Source of the DNA: Xylaria sp. FL1777
Taxonomy: Eukaryota; Ascomycota; Sordariomycetes; Xylariales; Xylariaceae
DNA: 64,000 nucleotides
Reading direction: 5' to 3'
Assembly (NCBI GenBank): GCA_022578965.1
Contig: MU400586.1
Span: 124,001-188,000, forward strand
The notes beneath the pieces are model-generated. The model was not told where the DNA came from, did no database searches, and saw nothing but the letters and a program-made list of their open reading frames with translations. Shown piece after piece: positions 35,857 through 47,738 of the stretch (positions within the stretch are counted from its first letter, which is position 1; every line of letters starts with the position of its first letter). Made by a program: the position numbers and the translations under genes.

Positions 35857-36401
35857 GGATTGACATAGTCCTACTCCGAGAATTTGCGCCAGTTACCCGG
35901 CAATTGCCTAACTAGATATCGCTCATAAACCCTCCGCGGTGTAAGCGAGAGGCCGGACTATTCGGTAGCATGCCAGAAGACTGATGAAATAATACCGCAA
36001 CTTCCAAGAACACAGAGAGCAGCCGTCTGAGATGTGACATGACTAGTCTCACAGGGAATGTATATAGTATAGACCCTGGAACCGAGATTGCCGGATAAGT
36101 GGAAGAACGGACGATCCGACCCGCGCTACCGGGCCTCCGCAGCGCTGCTGATAGCCACGCTGAAGCTAATGGCACGGCGACATCGAGTTAATAATTTCAT
36201 TTCTTCATTGTTGCAATGGACTTCTTTCCACCGTCCGTGTTTGCCGTCCAAATGCCCAAACCCCGTATTGAGATCGCAAGCCTCTGGTCTCCCAGCGCAA
36301 TCCCATTTGCGTTCCATACCAATTAATGCTGGTAGTTAATCCCTCGCGTACTCATTCCTCACACATACATCTCTCATAACTCATATCTCAAATAACAGAA
36401 T

Positions 36402-38100
36402 CTAAGAGTTCTCCATCTTTACGTCTTCGCCGTTCGCCTTACCCAGGTTTTTCAACAAATAACTGCGCTTGAAGTACTCATTGGGATGAACAATGGTTTC
36501 GAGCTGGGCGGAGGTCATAATGCTTTCCTCCTTAGCTTTTTGAATCTCGTTCTTATGAACATACTCGAACACACTGAATTGCACAAATTAGCGTTAACAA
36601 TGCAGTAGAGAAGTAAAATGGGTCATACCGATTACAGGCCATATGAAATTTTTGGCTTTCCTTGTCTGCTTTGACACCATTAAGGACAGATCGATCTGTG
36701 ATACCTACGCCTTGCAGGAGCGCGGTGAGGTTTTCAAGGCTGAAATGGCGATATGGACATCCGTGTGCCTCACCAGGGCCAGGTGGATGCTCTGTCAAAA
36801 TCTTCTGGCATGAAAAGGGAGAGTAACCACCGCCCCGTCGATTCGAGTCGCCGCCAACATCACCATACGCGTGCCGTACATTATATCTGTATTCTTTGTT
36901 GAAAGTGTCATCGGTAATCTTATGGAAGGAGCTTCGCCAGAAGATCAAACACTCTTCCAAGTTCAGACCAATCCCTTTCAAAAATAACGTGTACTGCAAA
37001 CGGCCGAAATGCTTAAGATGTGCGTCTCGTCTTAGAGTCCTGTGTAAATTCTGCATGCACAGGGGGAATTGTGCCGAAAGGGCATCGATATTCCGTGCCG
37101 AGATGTCAGCACCAGGCACCGATGATGAAGAATTTATGTAGGAAGCGTCAGGGGTGATGAAGTTCTTGGACAGATGGTCCAGTATTGGTGTAAGTCGGTC
37201 ATCTTCATCTAGCCGCGGTAAGGCACGGGCTGTCAACTAAGCCCTAGTTAATCGTCATGATCACTCTCCGTAATTAGGGGGAGGGCGGTAATACGTCTAA
37301 TGCGCGATCTAATCGCTTTGTAAACTCTGCGACCACCATGCTTGATTGTTCTTTGGAAGGAACGTAAGCCTTGCCGGCTTTCATGAATACCCGCCGCGAC
37401 TCGACCAGATCTGGTACTCTTTCCCAGTCCACTTTGATCCACGTCTCTTCCTCGGCGCCCTTCTTGAGGCCTGTCACAGCCGCTAACTCGTCTCTATACT
37501 TATTTCGCTCGTCTTCGGTCACTCGTTCACAGTCCAGGTTGACGGATTGTATAAATGCATCTTTCTCGCGAGAGCCCGCTTTATCTATTCGTAGGCGGAA
37601 CAGCGTTGTCTCAACACGGCTAAACCTCCGGCGCAGGTCTTCAGTCGACGCAAAGGCTAGCCTTAGAATGAAATGACTATAGTGGTCTTTCTGGCGCTGC
37701 TCGAAGAGGGTCTTCTGGCGCTCTTCGGAGGGCGGCTTCGACGAGGGCGCAGGGTTCGGCTCAACAAGGAGATACTTATCGAGCAGAGGCTTCATGTGGT
37801 CGGCCATCTCAGTCAGGGTCTTGTTGCGAAACGAGCATGCTTCGAGCTCGGCGAGGACTTGCAGTAGGTCAGTAACGGAACATGACACTATCTAGGGGCG
37901 CAAAGCCTACCCCTTAACCTGTCAATCGCCCATTGTTCGAACTGCTCGAGCGTGATATCTGCGGTCGGGGGCGTGGCGTAGAAGTTGAGATGATGATGGT
38001 ATTCCGTCTCCTGATAAGCCGGATCGGCAAACTGTTTCTTGCGATGGTCGGCAACAACTCGTCGCTTCAGGTCAGGGCGATTGAAATCCTGTCGGAGCAT
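36402..38100 (-). CDS. PRI2: DNA primase large subunit
   Basis: Four exons on the minus strand: 38100-37911, 37857-37295, 37236-36629 and 36573-36402, introns of 53, 58 and 55 bases, giving 510 residues, close to yeast Pri2 (528). The protein is the large subunit of the eukaryotic primase (with the small catalytic subunit and DNA polymerase alpha), which helps make and hand over RNA primers in the nucleus. The N-terminal half is helical; the C-terminal Fe-S domain is complete: Cys311, Cys394, Cys411 and Cys452 can bind the 4Fe-4S cluster and their spacing (83, 17, 41) agrees with the family. The segment Leu-Pro-Arg-Leu-Asp-Glu-Asp-Asp-Arg-Leu is also typical. The C-terminal tail after Cys452 is short and charged. 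Nothing suggests damage. Confidence 0.95.
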
Positions 38101-39705
38101 TGTGGCGATAGGAACGAGACGAGGATTAGTGCTTTACCAGCATTCAAGGCCTCAAGTACAGCATACGTTGTGCGTTGTGCACTATCGGCGGCAGAGACCA
38201 CGAGGCTGCTTCCAGCTAAAGTGCGCGACGCGTAGTTGGCTTGAGGAAGCGCGTCGCAGACTTACTGCACAGAGGGACGACGCGTTAATTGCCGGTGTGG
38301 CTATGCCATCTTTTTCAGCCGGCAGTTTGGGTGGCTTGTCTCCGGGGGATGTTTATGCCGACGGCAGCCGGGCCACAGTCAATTTACGAAGCACAAAAGC
38401 CCCCTAACGCCCCTAATCTGCAATTGCTATCCTTCGTTGCACAGTAAGGTAGTAAGGTGGCCTAGCGTACACCTCCGGCTCCGCCTCTTCGCCATCGCGC
38501 AGCCATAAGAGGTCCCACTTCATCTTCGTTTCTCGGCCACTTACTCACTTCGCCCTGTCAGTAGGCTCGGCAAGCGGCAACAAAAGAGAGCGAGAAGAGA
38601 AAAAAAAGAAAGAAAATTTACTCAGTCGTCATTTATTGCGTACTATAGTTGCCTCTCGAGAATAGCGTACGCTACAGCTTGAATCTGTCACGCCTCCCCG
38701 CTTTTAGGGGCAATAAAGCATACCTACTTCGTATGTCATATGTCACTCAACTGCGACGGTCCCGAAGGAGAGATGCACACCACGCCATCTATCGGTCACT
38801 TATCGATCACGCGCTAGGTCGTTGCCGACTACGCCTCTGGTTAGTGTTCAGATCTGTGTCCGGTAGATCAGATACACTGCGCATAGATGTACAGGGTAGG
38901 CGTCAAGAAACAGGGGACAAGAGAAGGGAGCAGAGGCTAATGCTAAGCCATAACCTGCGAACGGTGTTAGCCTCACTAAAGATAGCTTCGATCGCTAGCG
39001 GCAGATGTCCTTCTTTCCCTGGTCGAAACCCAGTCCCGATTGTTCCCTGAGTCTTCCTTGAGAGCTTCCTCGGGCTTCCAGAATGACGGCTACCAGTGTC
39101 AATCATCAGGCCATCTCCACCAACATCAGCGCCAACATCAGCGCCAACATCAGCATTTCCACGGCGGGTGTTTCACTCCATCTTACTCACTATATCCTAC
39201 TACCACCTCCTACGCATCCTGCTTGGGGGCACGGCTGCACATGGACCTGTCCTCGGGACAGCATCTCCCACACTACGCTCCGCCATAATAAGCAGAGTAC
39301 CTGGTAATTCCCTGGTCGCCCCTCGGCAGCAACCAATCGTCACAATAGTCTTCTGCATGCTTTCAGCTGCCTCAAACCCTACCAACGTGGTTTTCAGCGC
39401 ATGATGGTCACGCTAAAAGAGTCAGTGCAGCTGACTTATTTCCCCATTGGGCAACCCCCTGCCCGTCCGCCCAATCAGCAACCATGGCGATATATCCTGG
39501 GGCGTCGTCCGCCTCCGCTTTTGTTGCTTTGTATCAAGTGTGCTTCAACTCTATAACCTGAAGTAGATAGCTTTCTGCTCCGTGGCTAGCTTACACGATG
39601 GCAGTCGCACAGCCGCCCCGGCTTTTAAATCATCTAAATCGGTCGCAAGATGCTTCCCGTCGTTCGTGGTGCTGTATCAATTAACTTTTGCTTGTCATCA
39701 TTGTC
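38101..39705. other. intergenic between divergent PRI2 and Clr5 genes
   Basis: Shared upstream region of 1.6 kb. A 133-codon frame at 38649-39050 and overlapping frames at 39040-39404 in all three phases are judged accidental. A 12-base tandem repeat is at 39121-39156. Confidence 0.45.
39121..39156. repeat. 12-base tandem repeat, three copies
   Basis: CAACATCAGCGC repeated twice and a third copy ending AT instead of GC. It causes parallel repeats in all three forward frames (Asn-Ile-Ser-Ala, His-Gln-Arg-Gln, Pro-Thr-Ser-Ala). Confidence 0.85.
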
Positions 39706-41422
39706 ATGCAAACCGAACCTGGAGACTCATCTTCTTCCAAGAGGTATGCGACTCCCGAGGATTGGCCGAAGCTTCAGGATGTCATTGTGCGGCTTTACGT
39801 CGAGGAGAACAAGACGCTAGAAGAGGTCAGGCAGTATATGGAAGAGAACCATGATTTCGTCGCAACGTATGGTAAACCTCAAATCGTCCCCTTAGTAAAG
39901 GATCTCGCTAACTCCTCGCAGCATATCCATGTACAAGAGACAGCTCGCTTCTTGGAACGCCTTCAAGAATCTACGTTTTGATGAAGTCTTACAGATCCTT
40001 CGTTTGAAGAGACAACGGGAGGCGCATAATAAGGGATCCGTTTTTTTTGTAAGAGAACGGAAAGTGGAGATTGACAGTCTTCAGATATATATATCCCGAA
40101 ACCCATCGCTTTACTCGAAGCTAGAGTCCGGAGAAGAGCCCCACTCAGATGCAGTCCGGGATGTCAGCTGTCACACTCCTGCTCCGTTGGAATCCCTTTC
40201 AGACTTACCAGAACAAAGCAAGCGGGCCGAAGAGAAGGCGCCGGAAGTCATGCCTAAACCAACGAGTGAACTTCACGACGACTTGATACAGCTTCTTAGA
40301 ACCTATATATCACAGGGTTTTGAATCAGGCACATGGGTTCGATCGGCGAATGAGTGCTGGAGCTCTAGAGGGCGCCGAGGCCCTGCGGAGCTGTTAAAGT
40401 CTTTACTGGATAGGTGTATGACAGCAGCGCTATCCGTGGGTCGTCAAGTTGAACCTTCTGCTATACGACACGCACTTGATACTCCATTTAGTTTACTGAT
40501 TCGGGTCTTCAAAAATCCTCCACCAGAGATGATACCCAGAATACTCTGTATTGCTACTCGCCTAGAACTTATTGGCCGGGGGGAGATACAAGGCATCCTC
40601 TTACAATTCTGCTCAGACCTCGCCAGAGCTCTATATGGCCGAGGTCATTCTCTCTCTGCCTTCTGGCAAACTCTGCTTGACGTACCAGCTGCTGAAAGAA
40701 ACAGGGCCATCATCGTTGTACTTACACAGTGCGTATCTGAATTTGAAGAGCACCTTGGTACTGGCCATTCGCTGTCAACAGAAGTATATCTGCTGTATTT
40801 TGATGCAGTCGAGAGACAGAAGGACCCTAAGATCCAAGCCGAGATTCTCGAATGCCGGCTATCTAAACTTGACGAACAAAACATGGACCCCTCTGTTTCA
40901 GCAATGCTAAAGTTTGAGCATGCATTAGCAACCTGCAAGGCAGATCTCGCCAACGGCCAACTGGACAAGGCAGACGACGCCTTATCTCAACTAGACGTTA
41001 CGGCTCTTTCACCCCGGGATGACTCATTTCGGTGCGTTTGGCTTGGATACATTCGATGGATGAAGGGGGATACCACTGCTGCCGAAAATGCATACAAGGA
41101 CTCTGTTCAGGCGGCAAAGTTGACCGGGTCACGGGATTGTGTTTGCGAGGCTCTATTCCAACTGGAAACGTTTTACCTGCACGTGCAAAAGCCGCTTCAA
41201 GCCGAGGGAATACGAGCGGAGAGGCTCGATGCCCTTCGTAGGCTAGGTACCATTGCTTGGACGGACAGGGACGCATCGTTGGGGAAGGGCTTGGAAACTG
41301 ACTCGAAGGTGACTATTATTCGTATAGGTTCCGAGGCGAGCAGTGAGACATGGGATCCGTCGGCTTCGGCTGTTATGATAGAACATCACGATTTATATAA
41401 CCAAGTAGCTACTGGCGTTTAG
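39706..41422 (+). CDS. Clr5-domain protein
   Basis: Two exons, 39706-39866 and 39922-41422, with a 55-base intron that uses GTATGG as donor; this choice keeps the frame, whereas the nearby GGTAAA does not. 553 residues. Residues 13-70 form a Clr5 domain: Pro-Glu-Asp-Trp at the start, Thr-Leu-Glu-Glu-Val-Arg-Gln-Tyr-Met in the middle, and Met-Tyr-Lys-Arg-Gln-Leu-Ala-Ser-Trp after the splice. The domain is named after the S. pombe heterochromatin factor Clr5 and is common in fungal proteins, often at the N-terminus of large helical-repeat proteins. Residues 200-500 are helical, with TPR-like pairs (for example near 370-440). Possibly a nuclear, DNA-associated regulator, but no target is known. 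Start: the ATG at 39706 is the first in frame. Confidence 0.85.
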
Positions 41423-41615
41423 GGCATACAGTAATTATACTTAGAGACGCTAACATTTTAACCCTTCTATTCCACCGTCCGCCGCTCCAAGTAATCGTAA
41501 ACGCACTTGCGCTTGAAAATGATCAGTTGAGACGCCGCGTCATCTGCCTGTGTTTCCTTACGGCCAATCACCCCCCCTATCCGATGTCGCTGGTCTCCTT
41601 TCCCCCCCACCACCT

Positions 41616-42461
41616 TCATTTGACTCGAGCCTTTCTTTTCTTTCCTTTCTTCTTTCCCGGGTTATTTCCTCCCTCCTTGGTGTCGCCAACTCTTTCCCCT
41701 TCTATCTTTGTACCCCTAGTTCTTCTCCTTCCTGCATAGTTGGGTTTCTCTGCCTCCTTCGTATCAGTCCCTCCCCACTCCCCTCTGTCACCCTCCATCC
41801 TATCTCTCGTCTTGTCATCTGCTTTGTCGTTTCTTCGCTGACACCTTTCGCACCGGGCCATTTTCACAAATTTCCCTTCGTGATCTTCCTCCACGTCTAA
41901 CAATATTCGCCAGCAGCTTCGTGGATCTCCCACCATTTCGGTCTGTGCTACTAGGGCATCAAACTGTCCTGCTAGGGCATTACACTGTCCTAGGCATTGG
42001 GCGACTGTAGGTAGTTTTGCAGGTTAGCTGCTGCTGGCAACCGTAGACATAATGAATAGACGTGTCAGGGTTGCGGAAGGCGCTTGGTGTGTATGTGACT
42101 TCTGAATAGGGGTCTTGTGCAAGAAAAAAGGTTGAGGCAGAATAATAGAAGTAACTCCGGGAATCAACTTACTGACGATAGTATCAAAGGCGAGTATCAA
42201 TGCATTTATACGCTGACTCAGGGACTGGTTTTCATGGAGTATATCAACACTCTTGGGATCTGTATTCGGATTGTCGTGATTTTCGGCGGCTGGGGTACTG
42301 TCCTTTTCGTGGAAAGCGATCTGTTGAATACCCTCCCCGTCTAGATTCCTGACTACGTAATGAGGGTACTTTGCGAGATTGGTGATGCCCTCGCGATACT
42401 CCTTTAAACACATGGGCGATTCCCAGCAGATCGGCTTCTTGACAGTTTCCTCTTCTGCCAT
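41616..42461 (-). CDS. Cys-containing hypothetical protein with Lys/Arg-rich tail
   Basis: Two exons on the minus strand, 42461-42173 and 42004-41616, with a 168-base intron (GTAAGT donor, CTAAC branch, CTACAG acceptor), 225 residues. The N-terminus has Cys-Trp-Glu-Ser-Pro-Met-Cys; the centre is helical with Cys-Leu-Gly-Gln-Cys and Cys-Glu-Arg-Cys pairs, perhaps metal-binding; the last 60 residues are Lys, Arg, Gly and Glu, ending in a Lys-rich cluster that looks like a nuclear localisation signal. The complementary strand of exon 2 is pyrimidine-rich for this reason and gives false open frames. The intron is longer than its neighbours' and a small internal exon is possible. No family recognised. 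Confidence 0.6.
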
Positions 42462-43878
42462 ATCTGTGACGAGGCGTGAGTTTCGTGGTGTTTGGAGGTT
42501 AACGATAGTGATGGTAGAAATATATTCTTGTTGGTAAATATAAAGCGCTTAGGTAGATATAGGTGCTCTTGTACTCCTCTTTGTATTCCGTGAGTCGCAT
42601 AATCAAAAGTTTTATGTTTTATATGTGTAAACAAAATGCCATGATGAACTTAGTAGTGTTTTTGCAAGGTTGCAATTGGCACAAGGCAAGAGCACTTTAC
42701 TCTGCACCAAGTATGAGAGAGTAATCGCACACATAAAATCAATGACTCGGCGGGTACGTGCTATGTTGAACAACGGACCATTTCTACCAGATACACATGC
42801 ACCATAGCGAGTAGGTAGGCACGTCCAGTAATGTACAGAACGGTAGCAATTACCAGTGTTGAGTTTTTGACAACTATGAACCGAGTTGCAAAAGTCTCTT
42901 AGTTAGAATCTATACTGGGCACTCAATACCTCCCATCGTGAGGAACGCTAAGTTATTGGTACATATTGGACTGAGACTACTTAGTTGTCGGCTTCTAGGG
43001 GTAGTATATAACGTGCGTAGTATGTACCGTAATTCTTAACATTCTAACAGTCGGCGAAGCTTCAAGAGATTGGCAGCTTTCAAGAGTCTACTTTTGCCAC
43101 ATATTCCTAAGGTTACTAGGGGTTGATAGTATTATGATTGGGTTTCAGTACTGAAGCAGATATATGAGTGTCCATTGCTTAATGAGTAAACACTAAAGCA
43201 CAGCTTAGCGAAAAATATGCCTTGCACATTGTCCCTAATTTATACAAGGAAATATCTAGTCATGGAATGTACCTTGTGAAGTAGATACGGTATTATATGT
43301 GAGAGAACAATGCTGCCATAGTGTGGAGCTAATTCTTTACCCGGAGGCATGTATGTACTAGGTGATGATTCATGTTGAATCTGTTTTCAACTTGTGACGG
43401 TCCTGCATCTCTGCGCTGTACTCAGTCGAAGGTGGTCGTACTGTTAGGACGGGTCTAGGGATTGATTTACTCCCCATGGCCGCCGAAAAGAAACCAATAT
43501 AGCTTTTGGCGCAGCTTCATGGAGAAGTGTGATCGTCGGTGGATTGCGCCGACGTTCAGTACGAGCTGAACATCTTCCGCATATGCAGCCCCAGACCGCA
43601 TCCGAGAGAGGTTTGGGCCAGATCGGAACAAGAGCGATAAGACGCACTTGGGATAACCATACCCACTCCTTTGGCGTAGATCCAGCTCTGCTAGATCGTT
43701 GCATTGAATCCACCATAGGCAATGAGTTCGCGTCTAGCGAAGCCTCCTTACACATCGCCACCTCCCAGGGACCCGCGAATGTTGGCCACGTGGTGCTATT
43801 CCGCACCAGTTCTCATCAACGTCCGGTGTGATATTAGATCTTTCAAAGCTCAACTTTCAAGAGCTAGCACCAATCAAT
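42462..43878. other. intergenic, no clear gene
   Basis: AT-rich to about 43370. From 43444 to 43831 there are overlapping open frames on both strands (120 codons minus, 100 codons plus, non-ATG start) in normal-composition DNA. Neither resembles a known family; a gene fragment is possible. Confidence 0.4.
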
Positions 43879-44418
43879 TCACTGTGGAAAACGCCACAGC
43901 TTCAGCCTCTCTACCACACTATACCCCAGCCCCAAGAAGTCACAGAGCGTGACCCAAGTCTGGGCCTGGATGTGTGAATCATAAGCAGAAATATCAAGCT
44001 CGAGAAGTTGTGATGCGCCCCTTCCAGCGCCCTCCCTATCAGCGAAGAAAGCCCGGATTGAGTCTGCGTCATCGGACAGTAAATCCTTCCCCACTCGCTG
44101 CTCCGGTGAGAATAACCCTAGCCACGAATGCGAGTCTGCTGCGAAGCTCGGTAGGATGAACCTGGCCTCCGGGTTATCGCGCGATATGTTCTGGTATGCC
44201 GTCCCTAGTTGTAGGATAGCGTATGTACTAGGATCCAGACCGAGGTCTACACCATTGCTTGCTGTGGATTCCGAGTAGCTATACCCAAGGGTGTTCAGCG
44301 CCGAAGACATAACCGTTAAGGCGGGGTTACTCGGCATGAGGATATAGACGGCGGGAGAAGCAGCTTGCGCAAGGACCAGACTCGCCAGCGAGACGGGGAA
44401 GCAGAAGAAAGCCTTCAT
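43879..44418 (-). CDS. small secreted protein
   Basis: Single exon, 179 residues, ATG at 44418. The first 20 residues (Met-Lys-Ala-Phe-Phe, then a hydrophobic core to Gln-Ala-Ala-Ser) are a signal peptide. The mature part begins Ala-Val-Tyr-Ile-Leu-Met-Pro-Ser-Asn-Pro, like the first strand of a P-loop or sulfotransferase-type fold but without a P-loop, and ends with a Trp-Val-Thr-Leu-Cys-Asp-Phe-Leu-Gly-Leu-Gly-Tyr-Ser motif followed by Glu-Arg-Leu-Lys-Leu. This end resembles the C-terminus of fungal Sulfotransfer_4-like proteins, so it may be a secreted, catalytically dead relative. That is inference from pattern only. Only two Cys. It lies downstream of the monooxygenase gene in the same direction, 1.2 kb away. 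Confidence 0.65.
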   Translation of the reverse strand: MKAFFCFPVSLASLVLAQAASPAVYILMPSNPALTVMSSALNTLGYSYSESTASNGVDLGLDPSTYAILQLGTAYQNISRDNPEARFILPSFAADSHSWLGLFSPEQRVGKDLLSDDADSIRAFFADREGAGRGASQLLELDISAYDSHIQAQTWVTLCDFLGLGYSVVERLKLWRFPQ

Positions 44419-45615
44419 AGCGAATGTTGACGTTCCGATTGAAGTCCGATTAGGGTTTGACAGGTCCGGTAGTATAGGCAGATGACCAGATTCAGGCGTA
44501 AGAAAAACTAAGAAAACGGGAAAGATTGTCGTCCAGGTCTGCGAAGGCGAGCTGAAACGAGAACAGATCGAGGATCTCGACCCTTTTTATCACTTCACTT
44601 CCCCATCTTGCTAATCTACGCATAGATATCAGATACAACACTAACATGGCTGACCCGAGCCGATCAGGGGTTGGACCCCTACACTAGTGTAGCTGAAATC
44701 GACAGGGGCGTCCTTCATCTTGGTGTTTACGCGGAAACAGAACAGCCTCAATCTACCTCCACGTTTACTAACATTAGCTGAATCAAACCATTAAACAATA
44801 GCGCTTTCTACTTCCCTTACACTACCCACCTATATGACAAAAGTACGAATGCACTCCTATATAGTGTATACACAATTGTCAACGTCGTAGCAACGAATTG
44901 ACCAAACCCATCCTCAAATTAACAAAGCGGTCAGGGAGATCACAGAGGGACTGGACGTCTCCGTCCTGTTCTAGGCGCCCAGCTTTGAAAATACCCCCCC
45001 TTTCTTGGCGTCTCTAGCGTCTTATCCACCACGGCCGGCAAACGCTTCAGCTGCGCCTCATCCAGACGTTTAGGCAGATATATAAATGCTGTTCATACCT
45101 TATGTAATATTATATAGTTAACTAATAGTACGATCCAGCCTACAACGTTTTATATTTATTTTGTGAAAAGAGAAACAAGAGTTGAGAAGTGCTCAAAGTT
45201 GTTATTCCACAATACCTGCCCAATCCTAGATGCCGAGATGCTACTAGTTGATACCCAGTTAATTATTAGACTACCGAGAGATTACCTACCTACGCGTACA
45301 CAACTGTAGATTCGACCCCATTTTCCCTTTACACTAAAATCGAGCTAGGACCGTGACAGATGCTACCTTCGGACACACTACATTAGGCAACCGAATTTCT
45401 GATAGTTGTTATGTGGTAATGGTGTCGTCGTTATGCGACAGTAATGTTGCGGCACGGCTTTAGTACACTATAGAAGATAGCCGTCGTTCGCTCCCACGAC
45501 CGATTGTCGCCGTTGAGGTGGCGTAGATAACTCCTCAGAGAAGAAGATCCAATGATTCTTGGTATACATGATCCACAAAGCAAACCAAAGTCCCCCCAAA
45601 AGCGAAATGCGCTTC
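44419..45615. other. intergenic with possible exon remnant
   Basis: AT-rich, except a GC-richer patch at 44940-45095 (listed separately). Otherwise nothing is seen. Confidence 0.4.
44940..45095 (-). pseudogene. possible terminal-exon remnant
   Basis: On the minus strand an AACAG acceptor-like site near 45095 is followed by about 50 open codons beginning Phe-Ile-Tyr-Leu-Pro-Lys-Arg-Leu-Asp-Glu and rich in Leu, Lys and Pro, to a TGA at 44942-44940. The DNA upstream is AT-rich and closed. It reads like the last exon of a lost gene; the family is not recognised, and chance is not excluded. Confidence 0.2.
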
Positions 45616-47738
45616 TCAGTGTGAAAACGGCCGCATCTTGAACTGCTCGTCTTCCTCGGGCCGCTGTTTTAGAGGCACGTCTACGAATCTAGGCTCGATA
45701 TACCATGCGGGGTCGCCCTGGAATTCCTGCCCAGTGTTCTGTCCTTCGTCAGCTTTGGTGTGCGTGATGCTCCAACCGTTGCCGAGCCATCGTAGCATAT
45801 TGGCTCTGGGCCCATCACGACTCTCCCACTCGAAGTCCTCCCACCGAGGAGCCCGTAGCGCCTCCATCGCGTGTAGAGTGCTGCCGGGCCAGAGCCCGAT
45901 GATCCTATCTCCCTTGCCGCCATGGCTCTTATACCAGCTATTACACTTCTCAGTGTAGACGGTGTTTTTGAAGTACTCGTGACAGTAGTCGCGCCAGTCG
46001 CGCACTCTCTCAGGCCGGACTGTCATGGTCGCATAATTCTCTTTCTGTAGCTTGCGGATACACTTCACGATATAATCGCCCTCGGATTCGAGAATCGACG
46101 TCATCGACCCGGATCCAATCGCTGAGTTAGGACCCAGCATCATGAAATAGTTTGGGAAGGGGTCCACGGTTATCGATAAATATGCTTCGGGGAACGGCGT
46201 GAAGCGCTCAACGAGCGTAAGACCTCCCCGTCCCGTGATGGTGAAAGGCGGCGCTTTCGAGGTCTGGAATCCCGTTGCGCAGACGAGAACATCGATGGAT
46301 ACCTCACGCCCAGACACGAGTTTCACGCCACTCGACGTCACGGCGGCAATTTCGTCCGTGATGAAATCTACGTTGCTTTCACTCAGTGCCTCTAGATACC
46401 CCGGGCCCGGCGTTGTTCGTCTGCAGCCGATTCCAAACGAGGGAATGAGGAACTCGGCAATCTCTGGCTTGGGTGCAAGGCGCTGCTGCATTGCTTCACG
46501 GAATAATGCCATGCCGCCGCGCTGCATATCAGAGTCTCGGAAAGAGACCTCATGGATCGAATTCACATCGACCTCAATCATTTTGCGGAACTTGAAAAGC
46601 TTCTCAGGATCCTGGGCGAATTTCTGACGTTCTTCGAGTGAGACTAAGGGAATGTTAAGGGTGCACGTCTGTAATAGCTGATGGTGACCTACAGTCCAAC
46701 TTCTTAGGGTCCAACCCTAGCTTTATCATGGCCGCTTCGAAGTTTGTTAGCAGGAAGACCTGGACAAACACATGGCAGCTAGAAGTCTTGCTCACAGTCA
46801 CCAAAGGGGTTCGTAATCCAAGTTTTGCTCCTAACGAAACAGGAAAGCTGAGTCCCCTCGACCTTTTGTAAGCTGGGCACGATCTGTATAGCGCTCGATC
46901 CGTTACCTATAATCCCGATCCGTTTATTTCTAAAATCGTAACTGTTTCGATTTTTCAGTTCATTTCTCAGCAATAACTAGTATGAGAGATAGACTCATAC
47001 TCGTTATTCCAGATTGCCGAATGCATAACCTCCCCTGCGAAATCTTTTAGCCCGAGTATATCGGGCCAGGACGGGTTGTTAAGACCGCCTCGGGCTACAA
47101 TCAATACATCGGCATCGTCTTCGAAGGTCTCCCCTGTGTCTACTCTTCGCACGCCCAAAATCCTAGTATTGAGTCAACTCCATCCCTTTTCTTTCATATG
47201 TCCCCCTTCTAGACATTGCTCTTAACCTACCATCTCTTCATATTGTCATCCCACGTGCAAGATACTACCTCATGAGAGAGCTTTATAAACCTCATAGCAC
47301 CGAATTTTTCGGCTGTTTCCTGTAAATAAGTGCATATTTCGCTCCCAGGCGCGTAGAACGAAGACCAGTTGGGATTCGGGTTGAACGTGTACTGGTACGA
47401 GTGCGCTGGGATATCACAAGCAACGCCTGGTAAGTGTAAGCGCAAAAAGCATCAGATACAAATTAATACCAATAACCTAAGGCAAATAAACACATACCTG
47501 GGTATCTATTTAGCCACCATGTACCACCAGCACCTGCATTCTTCTCATAAATCTGCAAGTCGATATTTCGGAGCCGCTGTGCTATTCGAATCCCAAGATA
47601 GATCCCGGAGTAACCGGCCCCAACCACGCGGACTTTCATCCGACGGTGACCATCTAACGGTTCATCTCTGAGCTCAAAGAGACCAGCGTCATCTTCAGCA
47701 GGACCCATATCCCCGTTTCGCTCCTCGGAACTAGACAT
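45616..47738 (-). CDS. Baeyer-Villiger-type FAD/NADPH monooxygenase
   Basis: Six exons on the minus strand: 47738-47498, 47426-47231, 47162-47001, 46941-46796, 46734-46693 and 46643-45616. Introns are 49 to 71 bases; phases agree, giving 604 residues. Residues about 36-50 carry the FAD-binding Gly-Ala-Gly-Tyr-Ser-Gly; residues 187-197 read Phe-Ala-Gly-x3-His-x3-Trp, the BVMO fingerprint FxGxxxHxxxW; soon after comes the NADPH-binding Gly-Asn-Gly-Ser-Ser-Ala. A Ala-Thr-Gly-Phe motif follows in exon 6. Such flavoenzymes insert oxygen beside a ketone; fungal ones often act in secondary metabolism (for example aflatoxin/sterigmatocystin MoxY/StcW) or on steroids and cyclic ketones. No backbone enzyme is nearby, so the substrate is unknown. 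No signal peptide; cytosolic. The gene looks intact. The 42-base exon 5 is unusually small but joins in frame on both sides. Confidence 0.9.

Larger units (their letters stand above)
30262..36401. other. 6 kb gene-poor region with simple repeats
   Basis: No gene supported in 6.1 kb. Short frames such as 33181-33426, 34957-35289 and 36088-36339 lack family signals or ATG starts. The region holds a GT-rich microsatellite (31711-31734), AT-rich stretches (33850-33920, 34890-34950) and a 17-base poly-T (35840-35856). No tRNA or transposon domain recognised. Confidence 0.5.

Noticed and set aside
38649..39050. 133-codon frame upstream of the Clr5 gene
   Set aside because: Arg/Ser-rich, no family signal, non-ATG start; ordinary for random sequence of this composition.
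39040..39404. Overlapping frames in all three forward phases
   Set aside because: All three are opened by the 12-base tandem repeat at 39121-39156; none has a distinct coding signature.
39867..39921. Alternative donor GGTAAA three bases downstream in the Clr5 gene
   Set aside because: Using it breaks the frame; the GTATGG donor keeps it and restores the Clr5 consensus across the junction.
41527..41900. Pyrimidine-rich plus-strand frames (Phe/Ser/Pro-rich)
   Set aside because: They lie opposite the Lys/Arg-rich second exon of the minus-strand gene at 41616-42461 and arise from its codons.
43444..43831. Overlapping frames on both strands in normal-GC DNA
   Set aside because: Could be a gene fragment, but neither strand shows a family motif, a good start or splice partners.
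46967..47000. 35-base version of intron 3 in the Baeyer-Villiger gene
   Set aside because: In frame but too short for a fungal intron; the 59-base version gives the conserved Tyr-Asp-Phe-x-x-Lys-Arg start of the NADPH fold.
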